Shown: piece after piece, positions 22,385 to 34,639 of the stretch
Layout of the letters: the number at the start of each line of letters is the position of its first letter
Position numbering within the stretch: the stretch's first letter is position 1
DNA from: Erigeron canadensis
Lineage: Eukaryota; Streptophyta; Magnoliopsida; Asterales; Asteraceae
NCBI RefSeq assembly: GCF_010389155.1
Contig: NC_057761.1
Coordinates: 50,776,587 to 50,840,586 of the forward strand
Length of the DNA: 64,000 nt
Reading direction: 5' to 3'
Notes under the pieces: generated by a model
The model's input: only the letters and a program-made list of their open reading frames with translations
Database searches by the model: none
What the model was told of the DNA's origin: nothing
Made by a program: the position numbers and the translations under genes

Positions 22385-24278
22385 GGTCGGTCCTTATACC
22401 CGCGTTTTCCGGCGTCCGACGCACAACCAAGTTTGGACGCTATTAGCATGGCTGCGTCCAGGTTGTTTCTTCCAAGTTGAGACATGCGTTTGTAGGGAGA
22501 GAGGTGGGGTCCGCTGCGTATGAGCCGTTGCAAAGTAAAAAAATTTTAGTGAAATAGCCGTTGCATTTAAAGTCCTAGGCACGCTTCTCCTCCTTTTTTT
22601 TTCCTATTGAAACCATCAACATTACATTTCTTTTACCACCATTTCATATTTTTTACTCATATTTCTCTCAACAATTCATATTTCTTCACATTTGTTTCTC
22701 TCAACAATTCATCCGCCATGACTAAAAGAATCAACAAAAACCAAAACCAAAACACAAACCAAAACCAATACCAAAACACTATCGATCAAGATTTTGACTC
22801 GTTGCTTATGGGGGGATCTCTACCAATGGGATCTCCCTCGTTCATGTCGTCGTCTAATATGATGGGGGCATCTAGCAGCTCAGGTGCTATGAACCAATCA
22901 TTTTCGCATTTGTTGAATTCGCCACTTCTTAACGAACAGTTTCAGCAGTTCATGTTACTGCAACAATTCCAACAATATCAAGCTACGAATCAACAATTTC
23001 AGCAATTCTAAAGGCCAGTTTGTGAGACTTCGTCTCAACCGACACGAACTAGTGTCGCCTCTGCAGAGGAAGAAGTGGAAGAAGTTTCTGCCCCACCCAA
23101 ACGGTTGACAAAAAAAGGGGTTGTTGTAGCGAATAAGGCGAAGTGGTCAATTCAGGAGGCGGTTTTGTTGGCTGAGGCGTGGACACATACTTCACAGGAC
23201 TTGGTTGTGGGGATTAGCCAAGATGAGACAATGTTTTGGGCTAAAGTGATCGAGGGGTTCAACAACAACCGCCTAGCGGGAGAGCGCAACAAGAGTCAAC
23301 TGCAAGGGAAATGGAACAAGATCAAGAAAACCACCAAGCAGTTTGGAGCAATCTTGAAGAAATTGCAAGATCAAGGACGACAGAGCAGTGCAGATGACAG
23401 ACAAGTGTATAATTCTACTCATGAGCTTTATATAGAGCTTCATGGTCCGACCCTATTTCCGTATGAGGCGTGCTACGATGTGCTAAAAGATTGTCCCGCC
23501 TTTTGGCAAGACCATAGTATTGCCAAACGAACCGCAACTGATTTTGTTGATTTGGGTGAGGATGAGGCACACGTTGGGGTGAGGATGAATGTGGAACCTG
23601 ATGTGGCATTGGACCAGTTGTTTGGAGACGACCCAATTAGGAAACCACCGGGTTGTAATGTTAGCCGGAAAATGTCAAGTGGTTCAAATGCGACTTCTAG
23701 CCATGGTGGTTCGAGTGGGTCAGAAATGGCGTTGAGCAAGCTTGATCAAATGCTCATGTTGCAATAAGAGGAGATGAGAAAAGTTGATAAGGATAGGATG
23801 AGAGTAGAGGAGCGGAAGAAAAGAGAAGATAATCGCTTCTGAAAGCAAGTCAGGGTGGCGTTTAAGCTTCTGCAACAGCTAGTTCCCACCGGTATAGATG
23901 AAGACGAGTTGGAGATGATCTAGACTTCGCGTAAAAACCTTATGGATAAGTACGGGCCGTATTTTAAGGATATCTAGGTTTAATTCTTAGGTTTAAGACG
24001 AGTTTGTATTCTAGTTTAATGTGTTTTAATTCTTAGGCTTAATTTGTAGGTTAATGTGTTTTTAGGATTTAATGTTTTATTTCTAAGTATTGTAATGTTT
24101 GTGTTTAATAATAAAATGTGTTTGTTTAACTTTTTGAAAAAGAAAAATGAAATAATAAAATAATAGATAAATAGTGGAAGAAGTTGGGAAGAAGTGGGTA
24201 GTATAAGGGGGGTGTTCTAAGAGAGAGAAAACTGATGAATAATGGAAGAAATGGGTAAGAATAGTATAAGGAGAGGCC
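22385..24278 (+). mobile_element. PIF/Harbinger element in FMO-A intron 1
   Basis: A 1,894-bp element with termini GGTCGGTCCTTATAC and GTATAAGGAGAGGCC (imperfect inverted repeat). The target duplication TTA is at 22382-22384 and 24279-24281, the usual Harbinger target. Intron 1 of copy B has the empty site GTTAGTTAGTACTGG at about 45918. It carries only the Myb/SANT-like ORF (degenerate) and no DDE transposase, so it moved in trans. Confidence 0.9.
22718..23977 (+). pseudogene. Harbinger ORF1-type Myb/SANT-like protein, with stops
   Basis: One continuous frame (Met at 22718, last codon 23977) interrupted by in-frame stops at 23009 (TAA), 23765 (TAA), 23840 (TGA) and 23921 (TAG). The N-terminal part is Asn/Gln/Ser/Met-rich, followed by an acidic stretch and then a Myb/SANT-like trihelix (KWSIQEAVLLAEAW ... 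RNKSQLQGKWNKIKK). After that come the conserved downstream segment of plant ORF1 homologues (CYDVLKDCPAFWQ) and a charged coiled-coil tail. In Harbinger elements this protein helps the transposase bind DNA. Plant databases often mislabel relatives as glutathione S-transferase T3-like or NAM-associated. Confidence 0.82.
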
Positions 24279-26784
24279 TTAGTACTGGTCTGCTTTATAT
24301 TTGATTTGATTCGATATAAAAGTGAAGTAGTGAACCAAGATTCCAAGAACATTTCATAAGGATATTTAGAGAAAGGAGGGAAATAGTAAAGTAATGAATA
24401 TATGAATTTGTTCTCATTGGTTATTTTAAGTGCTTATAGCTTATTGTGTTTTTTGAAAGCTATCGAGCAATTATAAACGATTGGATAGACAAACCAACTT
24501 ATACTTTTAGCTTATTTTGAGAAGAAAAACAGCGTTTTCTAAAAGCACTTAAGGAGATGTTTAATTTGAATGCGATAAATACTTTCAAATATGCAACCCC
24601 AAACCCCTTTTAGTGTTTAAGGGGTTGTCACTTGTTTAATTTGAATTTTTAGGTGTTGATCGGTGGCCCGGGAAGCAAATTCATAGTCACAATTACCGTG
24701 TCCCTGATCCCTTCGGAAATCAGGTACTATACTTACTGTTTCTTTCTTAATTATGTATGGTCTCCATGAAATAAGACATAACATCATAACACTTTAGACT
24801 GATTTGGCTTACTTTTAAGCCATTTGTCTCGTATTATTTGCTGCTAAATATGTATTCTTATCTATTTGGCTGGTTCGATAGGTTGTGGTACTTATAGGGA
24901 GTTCAGCAAGTGCCGTTGATATCTCTTGAGAGATTGGAGGTGTTGCCAAGGAAGTCCACATAGCATCTTGGTCGACCTCCAGTGAAGAAATTGCAAAGCT
25001 ACCTGGATATGACAACATATGGCTTCGTCCTATGGTATTTATAACTTCTCATACTGGGCTTATTTTTGTATGAATAGTTACACCCAATGATACGACAAAA
25101 GGGGTTTTAGAAATTTGCGTTACAGGATATCTCGGTTGATGGGGAATGCTGACACCAAGTAATGTAATGCAGATTGAAAGTGCTCATGAAGATGGTACTG
25201 TCTCATTTCCAAGTGGGTTCAAGGTTTCCGCTGACATTATTCTACATTGTACGGGGTGAGTGTCTCCTACTTGGTTTAGCTTGTTGAACATTTTCATTTT
25301 CAGATATGGGGAGAACTTCGAATTTCTATCTGTTTAAGCAATTTACCAGTTTGCTTTGTGGGTGTTTATTTCTTTTAGATAATGTAAAGAAGATCATGTG
25401 TGACTGGGGGTCCTAGACTCTTAGTTATCTTGATGCTTAAGACATGTACAATTTATAATTTTTGTCTTTTCAGGTACGAGTATCATTTCCCGTTCCTTGA
25501 TACCGAAGGTATAGTGACCGTTGATGACAATCGAGTGGGGCCACTCTATAAGCACGTCTTCCCACCATCATTAGCCCCTTGGCTTTCTTTTGTCGGATTG
25601 CCAAAGGTTATTTTTATATTTGTAGCACATATACATTCATCTGGCTTCGAATTCCTTTCCAACTTATCCATTTCCTTTATGATAATTTATGCAGATTATT
25701 CCATTCCCACAATTTGAATTACAATGTGAGTGGATATCAGGCATTTTATCAGGTCGAATTTCACTACCTTCACCAGACGAGATGATGAAAGATGTTGAAG
25801 CATTTTACTCGTCTTTGCGAGCATCTAGTGTCCCAAAACGATATACCCATATTATGGTGGGCTATCAGGTAAGATTTGTCTACCCCTGGATCCATATAAT
25901 TTGTTATGCATGTCATATGTAGGTTAATTCTCAATAGAGGTGCTAAAACTGGTGTGTCAGTTGACTTATCAAAATGTGTTCGGGTCCTAACTGGTGACCT
26001 CAGTAGTATGGGTTAGGCTTGGTTAGGTTGAGGCCTATACATTTTTGTCCTTTCCTAATGAAGAATTAACGCATTAAATATGACTGCATAAACTATATTT
26101 TCTATTGTATATCAAGAAGTGATTTTTGGAGGCTGTTTACATTAAAAAATAAAATTAATTTATACATAACAACATGGGAAGGCTTCCCTCCCAAAAATCG
26201 GTTATAAACCCTTGAAACTGGCTAAAATTTGACTGAACGGAACCTTTATTTAAGACTCAAGTTTGATAATCAAGAAACATCATCTACTCTATGTTCGCAA
26301 ACAAGAGTTGAATGTTTTCCTTTAAGTCGCATATTATTAATTTTCATATTCAAACTAGTTAATTTTTCTCCACTTACATTCTTATTATCTTATATTATAA
26401 CATTTCGTATACAACAAAAAGGTCAATCTGCTCTATGATCTGTCCTAGTTGATATGAACAAATCGGATCAAGTTTCAGTTCAACTTTAGTCCGGTTGACT
26501 TTTGAAGTCAGTCTGTATCACTTTCATAAGTTTTGTTAATGAGGTGCTAATTTCTACAGTTTGAGTACAACGACTGGCTTGCCACACAATGTGGGTGCCC
26601 AAAAACGGAAGAATGGAGAAAGAAAATGTATCAAGCTGCTTCGTTAAACAAAAGAGAACGACCCGAGACTTATCGTGACGAATGGGAAGATGACGATTTG
26701 GTGCTGCAAGCTCATCAAGATTTCGCAAAGCAAATATCCTATAAATACAGAGTATCTTATCAACCACAAAACTTCAATATGTGA

Positions 26785-27130
26785 TTTATTTTTATTTTTT
26801 ATTTTTGGTTTGTTTTTATCAATTTTGAAAGGCCATTGCTTGCTTTATACATGAATGGTCTAATGATCATCTTTACATGTACTAAATTACATATTATAAA
26901 AATGTGTTATTCAACTCGTGTCGTCTTATAAAAAAATCTCATTGGATAAAATGGTTTGTGCTTTATATTAAGAGCTAGAGGTTGTGGGTTTTAACCCTGT
27001 TTATGACTTTATATTGTAAAACTTGGAAATAGTAAAAAAAAAAGAAATTACTCCACCGGTAATATAATTCGAAAGATTTCTGTTGTACTACTTATAGTCA
27101 CTTGTGGTTAAAATAATTATGAATAGAGGT
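26785..27130. other. 3' flank of FMO copy A
   Basis: Shared in part with the flank of copy B. A small A-tailed segment (about 26935-27045) with a B-box-like GTGGGTTTTAACCC differs from copy B and may be a SINE relic. No gene. Confidence 0.4.
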
Positions 27131-27490
27131 TATTATAACTGTTTATTGCTTCATGAGACGATCAAATTCTGAACAAGTGGATTTGGAGGAGGACGAAAAC
27201 TCAAAATTTTCATTTCAGCACTAAACATGAACCCATCCAACCTAGCTTGACCCGTGGTCAACTTGCCTTGAATTAAGCAGCAATGAGTTTGAGGGAGTAG
27301 CCGTTGGCCGTTGTGAAGAAATAGGATCAAAGAGATTTTTGAGGAGGTTCTGGCCCACTTTGGAGAATTGGAGTTGGGCTTTATAAGGGCGTTGCAAATA
27401 TCCCGTGAATATTGAATCAAATTTCTTATTCGCCAATTAACTATTTGTGTTTGGTTATGGTCTAGCAATCTAGCATGAACTGTAAATTTG
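27131..27490. other. Segment conserved downstream of both FMO copies
   Basis: About 350 bp that matches 48870-49202 closely (for example CTAGCTTGACCCGTGGTCAA in both). Open frames over it are not conserved between the copies because of indels, so I do not call a protein. It is less AT-rich than its surroundings and could be a UTR or exon relic. Confidence 0.5.
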
Positions 27491-27498
27491 ATCTCAAG

Positions 27499-30400
27499 TA
27501 GGGGAGTTGAAAATAACCAAACCCAAATAACCCTACCCAACCCGAATGGGTTTGGGTGATACGGGTTGGGTTATTTGGTTTGTGGGTCGTCATTTGGGTT
27601 AACCCAAATAACCTAAAGCTTAATCGGTTTGGGTTGTGGGTGAAAATGTTATAGTTTGGGTCAACCCAAATAACCAAATAAGATGCGTTTATATATATAT
27701 ACACTAATATAACACATTAAATTTGTTTAAAGTATATATTATTTGAATATTAAATTTTCATTTATAAACAAAATCAGAAACGTGTAAAGTTAAATAATAA
27801 TGGATGTTAAAAAATACACTAATAAAAGATGATAAAAATATGAATATAAAAAGAGTTATATGTCTCACCCCACCTTAGGCGGAATCGTAGGATATGACGA
27901 AAAGATATAGTTATAGCATATGGACTTTATAATAGAGTCATATTAAATGAAATTCAAATAAATGTAATTTTCACAAACGGAAAGTCTAGGCAACACGCCT
28001 CAAATAGCAAAGAAGTAACAATTGCAAATAGTGTTCAATGTTTCACATGCAATCTAGGAGTCCATGAAGGATCTTTTTATTGGTCTTCCTAAAGTCCATA
28101 AGCTCAATCTTCTTAAGCATTGTTATCACCTGAAAATGAATGCTCGAAAATGTCAACATAACGTTGGTGAGTTCGTAGGTTTAAAGGAATACAAATGAGT
28201 TTGCTGTGCATGATATATCAAGTTTTGGACAATAGTGTAAATATAAACATGTAGTAGCATACTAAATACTGATCAATGCCATCATAGTTATCCAACAACA
28301 CAATCCCCATCACTCCTGCCAACAACTCAATCATGCTTTAAATACCAACAACTACCAGCTGTAGTATATAGTTGGTCGATAGATATCAAATAGTCTTCAA
28401 TAGATATCAACAGACATCTATTGCATCATGGAATCAACACAAACAAGCTAGCATACACATTTCATAATTACACGAATTTGTCCAAGAAAACAAAAAAGTT
28501 TGGCACAACTACTAAAGAAATGAAAAGTGTTTTGAGCATCATTTTCCCCCAAACAAATAAAATAAAAAGGGGCCACGAAACTCACCTCAACAAGCAAGTA
28601 GTTATGCAAAGTCCAACAAGGTCGCTAGAATCTACACAACATATATATGAACAAGTTACAATTATGGACATGGTCAAGAACCATCCATTGTAACCCGTAT
28701 TTGATGATATATACATATATGGCTACTTTCAAAATATTCCCAACTGATTTGTCATCTATTATTAAGTTACAAGTCACATAACTTAATATAGAGTATTTGT
28801 TTTAATGATTTATGATTTAGTTCTACAAGCTCTTATTCGCTGAAATTTTTGGTAACTTTAACAATTTTTATTCTAGATCACCCGAACTAACCAAGTCCTT
28901 AAATTTTTACCACAGTAACTTTTATGTGTTAGATACTTAAATGAATTTTTACAGAATTTATTTTGTTCTTGAACTATTTTTAAAAATTCGATAATTACAG
29001 ACTAGTTAATAAATTCACTGTTTGCGCACAGAAAAGTTTTATAAAAGTTAAGGGCCTTCGAAGTTTCAAAAAAATCCAAATTTTTACTGTACACTCTTAA
29101 CATCTTAAAAATGTTTCTGGAAAAAAATAATCTTCCAGTTCATAAAATCGACCAAGATATGACTATTTGAAGTCGACCTAAATCTGTTCTGAAAACTCAG
29201 CTTTGCGCAGTTTTGTTATAAAATTCGTTTGACAACCTTAAACTTCATATTTTGACACGAAACCACTTCCACCAGAAAGTAGACTTCCTGAAATTAATTT
29301 TAGACACCAAAAACGTGACTTAACCATCTTCCATGACCAAGATACGACATTTCAAAGTTAACAAACAGAATCTGTCCAGATTCTGAAATAACTCAAACTT
29401 ACTGTTTTAAAGACTACTACAACTAATATACATATGTAAACTTTCAAATCTTTCCAACACCTATTTACGTCTGTTATTATGATTTTCATGCCTTCATAAT
29501 TGAATTTCTTTATTTACATTAATTATTATGCTACAATAAATACGTAAACTTTTAACATTAATATGATTTATACTTCAAGTTTTTGATTTAACCCTAAAAA
29601 AAAATACTTTCATTCATTATTATAAATTTGCCATAATATATATTCATCAAATAGGTTACTTATAAATAAAGATTAATGAATAAAAAGATATGCTTATATA
29701 TATATGTGTGTGTGAAAAGAGAAGACAAGTGATTTACCCCAAAATTGATGATCACTCCTTAGATACCTTGACAAAATAAAATAAATATAATTTATAAGAA
29801 TTTTACCATAGATTTTATATGATGAAAACCTTTTAAAACATAATGAAAAATTAGATTACTTACTAAATATCCAATAAATCTTTAGGATGAATGCTTTGAG
29901 ATAAAGGTTGTAAAGCTTGGCTTGATGATGATTTAAATATGTGCTTGTGGTGTGTGTTTGGTTTCGACGGCAGGGAAACAACAAAGAGTAAAAGTGTGTT
30001 TTGAGTTTTCCTTTGATAAATTATGATGCATATATATTTTATGTGTAGAGATAAGTATTTGATTTTGTTTATAATTACACCTAATAAATTATTATGAATA
30101 AGGTTTCTATTAGAATTGAGATTCCTTGCCAATCGTAAATTGTTATGCTAGAAATTAGAAGATTGAGTTGGTATTAATTTGATCTTCTTAAAATGCTAAA
30201 TTATCTAGTTTTATCATTATTATTGTTATGAATATAAATGAGTTGAAATGGGATTTAAATTCTTTTTGTTTCTCGTCGACTTACTAGTCAAGAAATTAGG
30301 AATTTAAGTTAGAGGCTATAATAAAGTACCTGTTTTGGTGACGGATGTCACATTATATATTGTCAAAATTTGTTTATTTAATATCAGTAGTTTCTATATT

Positions 30401-30794
30401 TTTATATAGTTTGTAATTTATTTTTTTGTCTATGACTTTTATTCTAATAATATTATCATTTTTTCATTCAAGAATTCAAAAAACGCATAATCAAAAGTGT
30501 TTCAACACATTTGAAAATAAAGAACTTAGTCTATATAAGTATCACTATTATTCAAGTTTTTGAAATTGAAATTATATTGTTGCAATATTGCGTAACTAAT
30601 GCACGTAAATTCAATGACATTTTATTTGGGTTAACCAAAACCTGATCCAAAAAACCCGAACCCAAACAACCCAAACCCAAATAACCCAAATATTATTTGG
30701 TTTGAGTTACGGATTAACTTATAATTCTTTGAAACCCGAATAACTCAAACCAAATAACCCGAAACCTAATTAACCCGACCCATCAACACCCCTA
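27499..30794. mobile_element. hAT element split by a solo LTR
   Basis: Termini TAGGGGAGTTGA and TCAACACCCCTA form a 12-bp inverted repeat with one mismatch. The 8-bp target duplication ATCTCAAG is at 27491-27498 and 30795-30802. Unit B has the single empty site at 49203-49210. Subterminal CCCAAATAACC/GGGTTTGGG repeats occur at both ends. About 800 bp belong to the hAT element; the rest is the nested LTR. Noncoding. Confidence 0.87.
27861..30352. mobile_element. Solo LTR, family 1, copy a (2.49 kb)
   Basis: Begins TGTCTCACCCCACC and ends GGTGACGGATGTCACA. Flanked by the 5-bp target duplication TTATA (27856-27860, 30353-30357). It matches copy b (36566-39309) end to end. No internal retrotransposon genes lie on either side, hence a solo LTR. 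It is nested in the hAT element. Confidence 0.82.
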
Positions 30795-30802
30795 ATCTCA
30801 AG

Positions 30803-30985
30803 TATGTGAATGTGATTAAGGTGGGGTTATGTACTTATGTGTGGGTATTAAACGAACATAAAGAAAGGGAACTTGTTCGTAAGTAAAATGAATAAACGTC
30901 ATCATAAGTCTTATTCGTTTTTGAACGTTCGAGTATTTGTTTGCGAATATTCATTTCTATATATATATATATAGGGGTGGGTTAT
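30803..30985. other. Unit A backbone
   Basis: Collinear with 49211-50110 of unit B outside its LTR (for example GTGTGGGTATTAAACGAAC in both). No gene seen. Confidence 0.55.
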
Positions 30986-31572
30986 TTACAGTACAAACAT
31001 TTAAGAAAGTACAAATAGTACAAGGTTTTTCCTCCTTCTACTTCCTTCTTCTTTCCATCTCCGACCACCACCACCACCACCGCCATGATCATCTCCGACC
31101 ACCACCATGATCCTCCGGCGACGGCGATCATCTCCAGCGAGACTTACACATGTGTAAGTTAAATTACACATGTGTAAGTTAACTTTCCGACGAGAATCAT
31201 GTTCGTTTTCAGGTGGATACGGTACGGGCCAGGGGCCCTCATCCATTCCAAACTGACCGTCAAGGGACGCATATGTGAATCGTATGGATTTGATGGGCGA
31301 CGATCTAAGAGATGGTGACGGTTTACTACGGTACGGGAGAAGCCCTTGCTGCCGGCGCTGACGCCGTGGTTGGTGTGGTCGGAGATGATGGTGGCTGGTG
31401 GTGGTTGTATCGCGAAGGAAAAACCTATAAATTTTAAACCCTAAAATGCTAAAAAAACATGTGTAAGTCTCGCCGGAGATGGTTGCCGTCGCCGGAGGAT
31501 CATGGTGGTGGTTGGAGATGATCATGGTGGTGGTGGTGGTGGTGGTCGGAGATGGAAGGAAGAAAGAAGAAA

Positions 31573-34172
31573 TGTAACATCCGCGAATTATGACACTTTG
31601 ACTTTTATGTAAAATGCTTGGTAAATTCGAAGAAAGAATGATTTAGCTCATTTGAGATTAAATAATGGGCAAAACGCTTAATGGGTCACTTGACCACTCG
31701 TTGGACGGTACAATTTTAGACGACAAAAGGGCAATGATTTATTTGAGCTAGTAATGTGTGAAGCGATCAACCCATGACCCAAGACCCGTGACCCAACCCC
31801 ATCCCCCTTATCCCCCTTCAACCTTCACCACTCCTTTCATTTCCCCGTCTCTTTCTCTCTCTATCTTTCTCTCAAGAACACACACACACACAATCTCACT
31901 CTCTCTCTAAATTCTCTTCAGCAATTAGTGTATCTCAAGCTAGATTAATGCAAGATTAAGTTTCATCATCATCTCATCTTCATCATATCAAAAATCCGGG
32001 TTCTGAAGTCCAAGGATTCTCCCATTCGGGTCAATTTCGGGTTCAAGCTTTTGGTAGAAGATTTGGTAAGTGAAACTCATCCTTAAATCATCATTTCATG
32101 TTAATTTACATATTTCTAGTTGATTGCAAACGAATTAGGGTCACAAATCGGGTCAAAATTCAACCTAGGGTTATCTAGGGTTTTGGTTTGGGTTAGAATG
32201 ATTTGGGTGTGATTTTGATGTTATAAGTTTGATTTGTGGTATGGGTTATGTTCATTTGAGTTTGTTTATGTGCAAACGTGTGAATTCAAGCTTGGAATCG
32301 AGTCATAGATCTTCCTTGGTCGACTTTGGGGTGAAAATGGGTGTTTTTGGGGTGTTTGGCTCGTCATGTTGCTGAACTGGGTGGGCTGCGGCGCAGCTAA
32401 TCAAGCTGCCCCGCAGCTAAATGAAATTGTTTTTCTGCTGCGGCGCAGTGATAAGTTGCGGCACAGTTGTGGGCTTCAATCACTTAAGTTTTTCCTAGCT
32501 TCAGTTCTAACATCCTAGGATTGTCCCGAACTTTCCGGAATGTACTCTTATGACCTTATTGGTGCCCTACACAAGACAAACCATTCGTTCAAAGTCGAGA
32601 GTCACTTTTGGAATCAAACTTGAGATTTTAACTCAAAATATATAAACACATATACTTATAACTTTTGATCCGTAAGTCCAATCGAGTCATATGACCTATC
32701 ATTGGAATCCTAAGAGAGTCTAGTTCTTTTGGTGTCATTTATGTGGAATGAATCTTCCTACATTTCTAAAAATGTCGAGTCTAAGTGTCTTATTTACACT
32801 CGGGAAGGTTGTTTAAGCGTTAGTAGGGTTGTGACTCAACTTGAACTTGCTAGACCAACTTGTTAAGGTTATAAAAGTTGGAATTGATTGTAATGTGATG
32901 TACATTGATAGGTTGTGGACACGTGGTGATCGTTGAACGTTTATAACCCAAATTTAACTTGTCGTTTTGCTTGGAAACCAAGGTGAGTTCCGTAGTTCCC
33001 TACTCGCTTGAGAATCGGGTTGGAAAGTGCACCCATACGTGTTTGTTTGTTTGATTGATTTATAAATGGTTTGATGGTTCTAATTAATTTATTTGCACTT
33101 GTTATGATTAAATATTGTGTGATTAAATGTTGATTGAATTGTGGATTGAATTATGGATTGTTTGATGAATTGATTGATTGATTATGCATATGATTGGATT
33201 ATAGTAGTTATTAGGATAGTTGTGCATACATGGATGTCGATTATACTTTCAAAGAGTTTGGTATGTGGTGGGAAGGCTGCGGGTGACCCTATATATAAGC
33301 ATCGAGAACTCGTTGGAAGTAGAATCCTCCTAAGTGTATGTACGCATGGTTTCGGTTGGTTGGATTGATGGATGATTATTGATGGAATTGTGATAGAGGC
33401 AACACACTTAAGCTTCGATATGGATATTGGCTAGTTTGTGGGACTTTGTGCTAAACCAAGGTTTGGGGCGGTTTGGGGAAATGCATTTGGGATGCATTGG
33501 TTGGTTGTTAATGGTTCTAAAGGCAGGTTGTTGAACCGTAAGGCCACTCTACGAGTAATGGTTCTAAAGGCAGGTTGTTGAACCGTAAGGCCACTCTACG
33601 AGTACTTTGGATTTTGGCATGCATATCATACGCATTCGACATTGGCATGCATATCATACGCATTATGACTTTGACATGCATACGATTCCTATTTGGCATT
33701 GGCATATTATGTGTTTACCACCACACGCTTGTTTATATTGTGAAATCATGATGGGTTAATAGTGTGGTACGTGAAGGCTGCTTGTATGCTTGATCTTCCT
33801 TATATGTATTGTGATTATTGTCGATGGCTCCTTGTGATCCATCGCTACGAACTCACCAACCTAGTGTTGACTTTGTTTAGTGCACTTTTCAGGTATTCAT
33901 GTGAAGTTGGAGTATTGATTGGCTACTTGTCGTTTCTGCTTGAGCTTGGATTGGGACTCCCATGGATCCGTGATCCGTTGTCCATTTAGGGTTCTTGTTT
34001 AGTATTCATGAAATTAGTTGTAATGACTTCTTGTTTACTTTGTATCTTGCACCTTAAATGTTGGCTTGGATTCACCGAATCCTTTATTTTCATGTAGTTT
34101 ATGTTCTACGATAATTCCACCGTGTGCTATATAATTTCCGTAATATTTCGAGCCCTAGCTCGGGGTGTTACA
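31573..34172. mobile_element. Solo LTR, family 2 (2.60 kb)
   Basis: Begins TGTAACATCCGCG and ends CTCGGGGTGTTACA. The 5-bp target duplication AGAAA is at 31568-31572 and 34173-34177. No gag-pol is present. It contains CTGCGGCGCAG motifs (about 32385-32450) and short tandem repeats (33510-33680). The 2.6 kb length suits large Ty3/gypsy LTRs, but the class is a guess. Confidence 0.82.
33510..33603. repeat. 47-bp tandem duplication inside the LTR
   Basis: Two adjacent, apparently perfect copies (33510-33556 and 33557-33603) beginning AATGGTTCTAAAGGCAGG. They are followed by a degenerate repeat TTGGCATGCATATCATACGC (about 33614-33690, two good copies plus one worn). Confidence 0.85.
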
Positions 34173-34239
34173 AGAAAAAGGAGGAAGAACCTTGTACTTT
34201 TTATACTTTTTTAAATGTTTATATATATATATATATATG

Positions 34240-34605
34240 AGACCCTTATTTTGAGAACCCATTTTTTTGTAAGAACCGTAAGAACTCCTAAATTTCATAT
34301 TGGATCACTTGTTTTTTTCGTTCATTCACATGTGAAACGTCATAAAAACATATGTTATAAAAATATTTTTTTTTTCAAAACCTTATATATAGTCGTTTAT
34401 CACATGTGAACAAAAAACGTGAACAAGTTCATTCACAAGTTTACAAAAGGCTATTTTGAAGGTTTCTTAAAAAAGTTTTTTGTACAACATATATTTTTAT
34501 ATTATTTCACATATGAATGGAAAAAAAAAACATGTTAACAAATATATATTTTAAGAATTCTCATGGTTTTTTAAAAAAATGGTTCTTAAAATAAGAAAAC
34601 ACATT
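34240..34605. mobile_element. Foldback MITE in TA repeat (TTTTGAGAACC family)
   Basis: The left arm CTTATTTTGAGAACCC pairs with the right arm GGTTCTTAAAATAAG. Inner arms TTCATTCACATGTGAA and relatives also pair. Flanked by (TA)n. Relatives at 50115-50600 and 55858-56212. Confidence 0.7.
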
Positions 34606-34639
34606 CTCTGTCTCTCTCTCTATATATATATAAATTTAA

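Larger units (their letters stand above)
20916..26784 (+). pseudogene. FMO GS-OX-like monooxygenase, copy A (broken)
   Basis: Exons by GT-AG rule and alignment to copy B: 20916-21453, 24653-24723, 24882-25034, 25173-25255, 25474-25606, 25695-25868, 26560-26784. The family is a FAD- and NADPH-dependent S-/N-monooxygenase. Seen: VAVIGAGAAARHL (FAD site), WPGKQIHSHNY (FMO fingerprint FxGxxxHxxxY, with W for F), GSSASAVDI (NADPH site), HCTGYEYHFPFL. Lesions: (1) 12 bp lost between GCAGCC repeats at about 20961, removing four residues including the third Gly of GxGxxG; (2) TGA at 24927-24929 where copy B has AGA, right after the NADPH motif, ending translation at 218 aa; (3) loss of the Trp codon in GLPWK (exon 5 end). 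Intron 1 is 3.2 kb because of a hAT and a Harbinger insertion. Without the stop it would be 458 aa. A TATA box is present, so it may still be transcribed. Confidence 0.9.
30990..34220. mobile_element. GGT-rich foldback element split by a solo LTR
   Basis: The arms AAACATTTAAGAAAGTAC ... GTACAAGGTTTTTCCTCC (left) and GGAGGAAGAACCTTGTAC ... AAATGTTT (right) pair. Inside, ACCACC/GGTGGT runs and ACACATGTGTAAGT pair as a long hairpin (31015-31572). It sits in a (TA)n tract. A 2.6 kb LTR (31573-34172) is inserted near the right arm, leaving about 620 bp of foldback. Long open frames here are low-complexity artefacts. Confidence 0.75.

Noticed and set aside
23415..23739. Minus-strand frames over the Harbinger ORF1
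   Set aside because: Antisense shadows of the Myb/SANT-like pseudogene.
27151..27540. 129-codon minus-strand frame downstream of FMO copy A
   Set aside because: The matching unit B sequence breaks the frame with indels, so it is not under coding constraint.
31001..31525. 174-codon frame rich in His and Arg
   Set aside because: It is produced by GGT/ACC runs of a foldback hairpin element and is low complexity.
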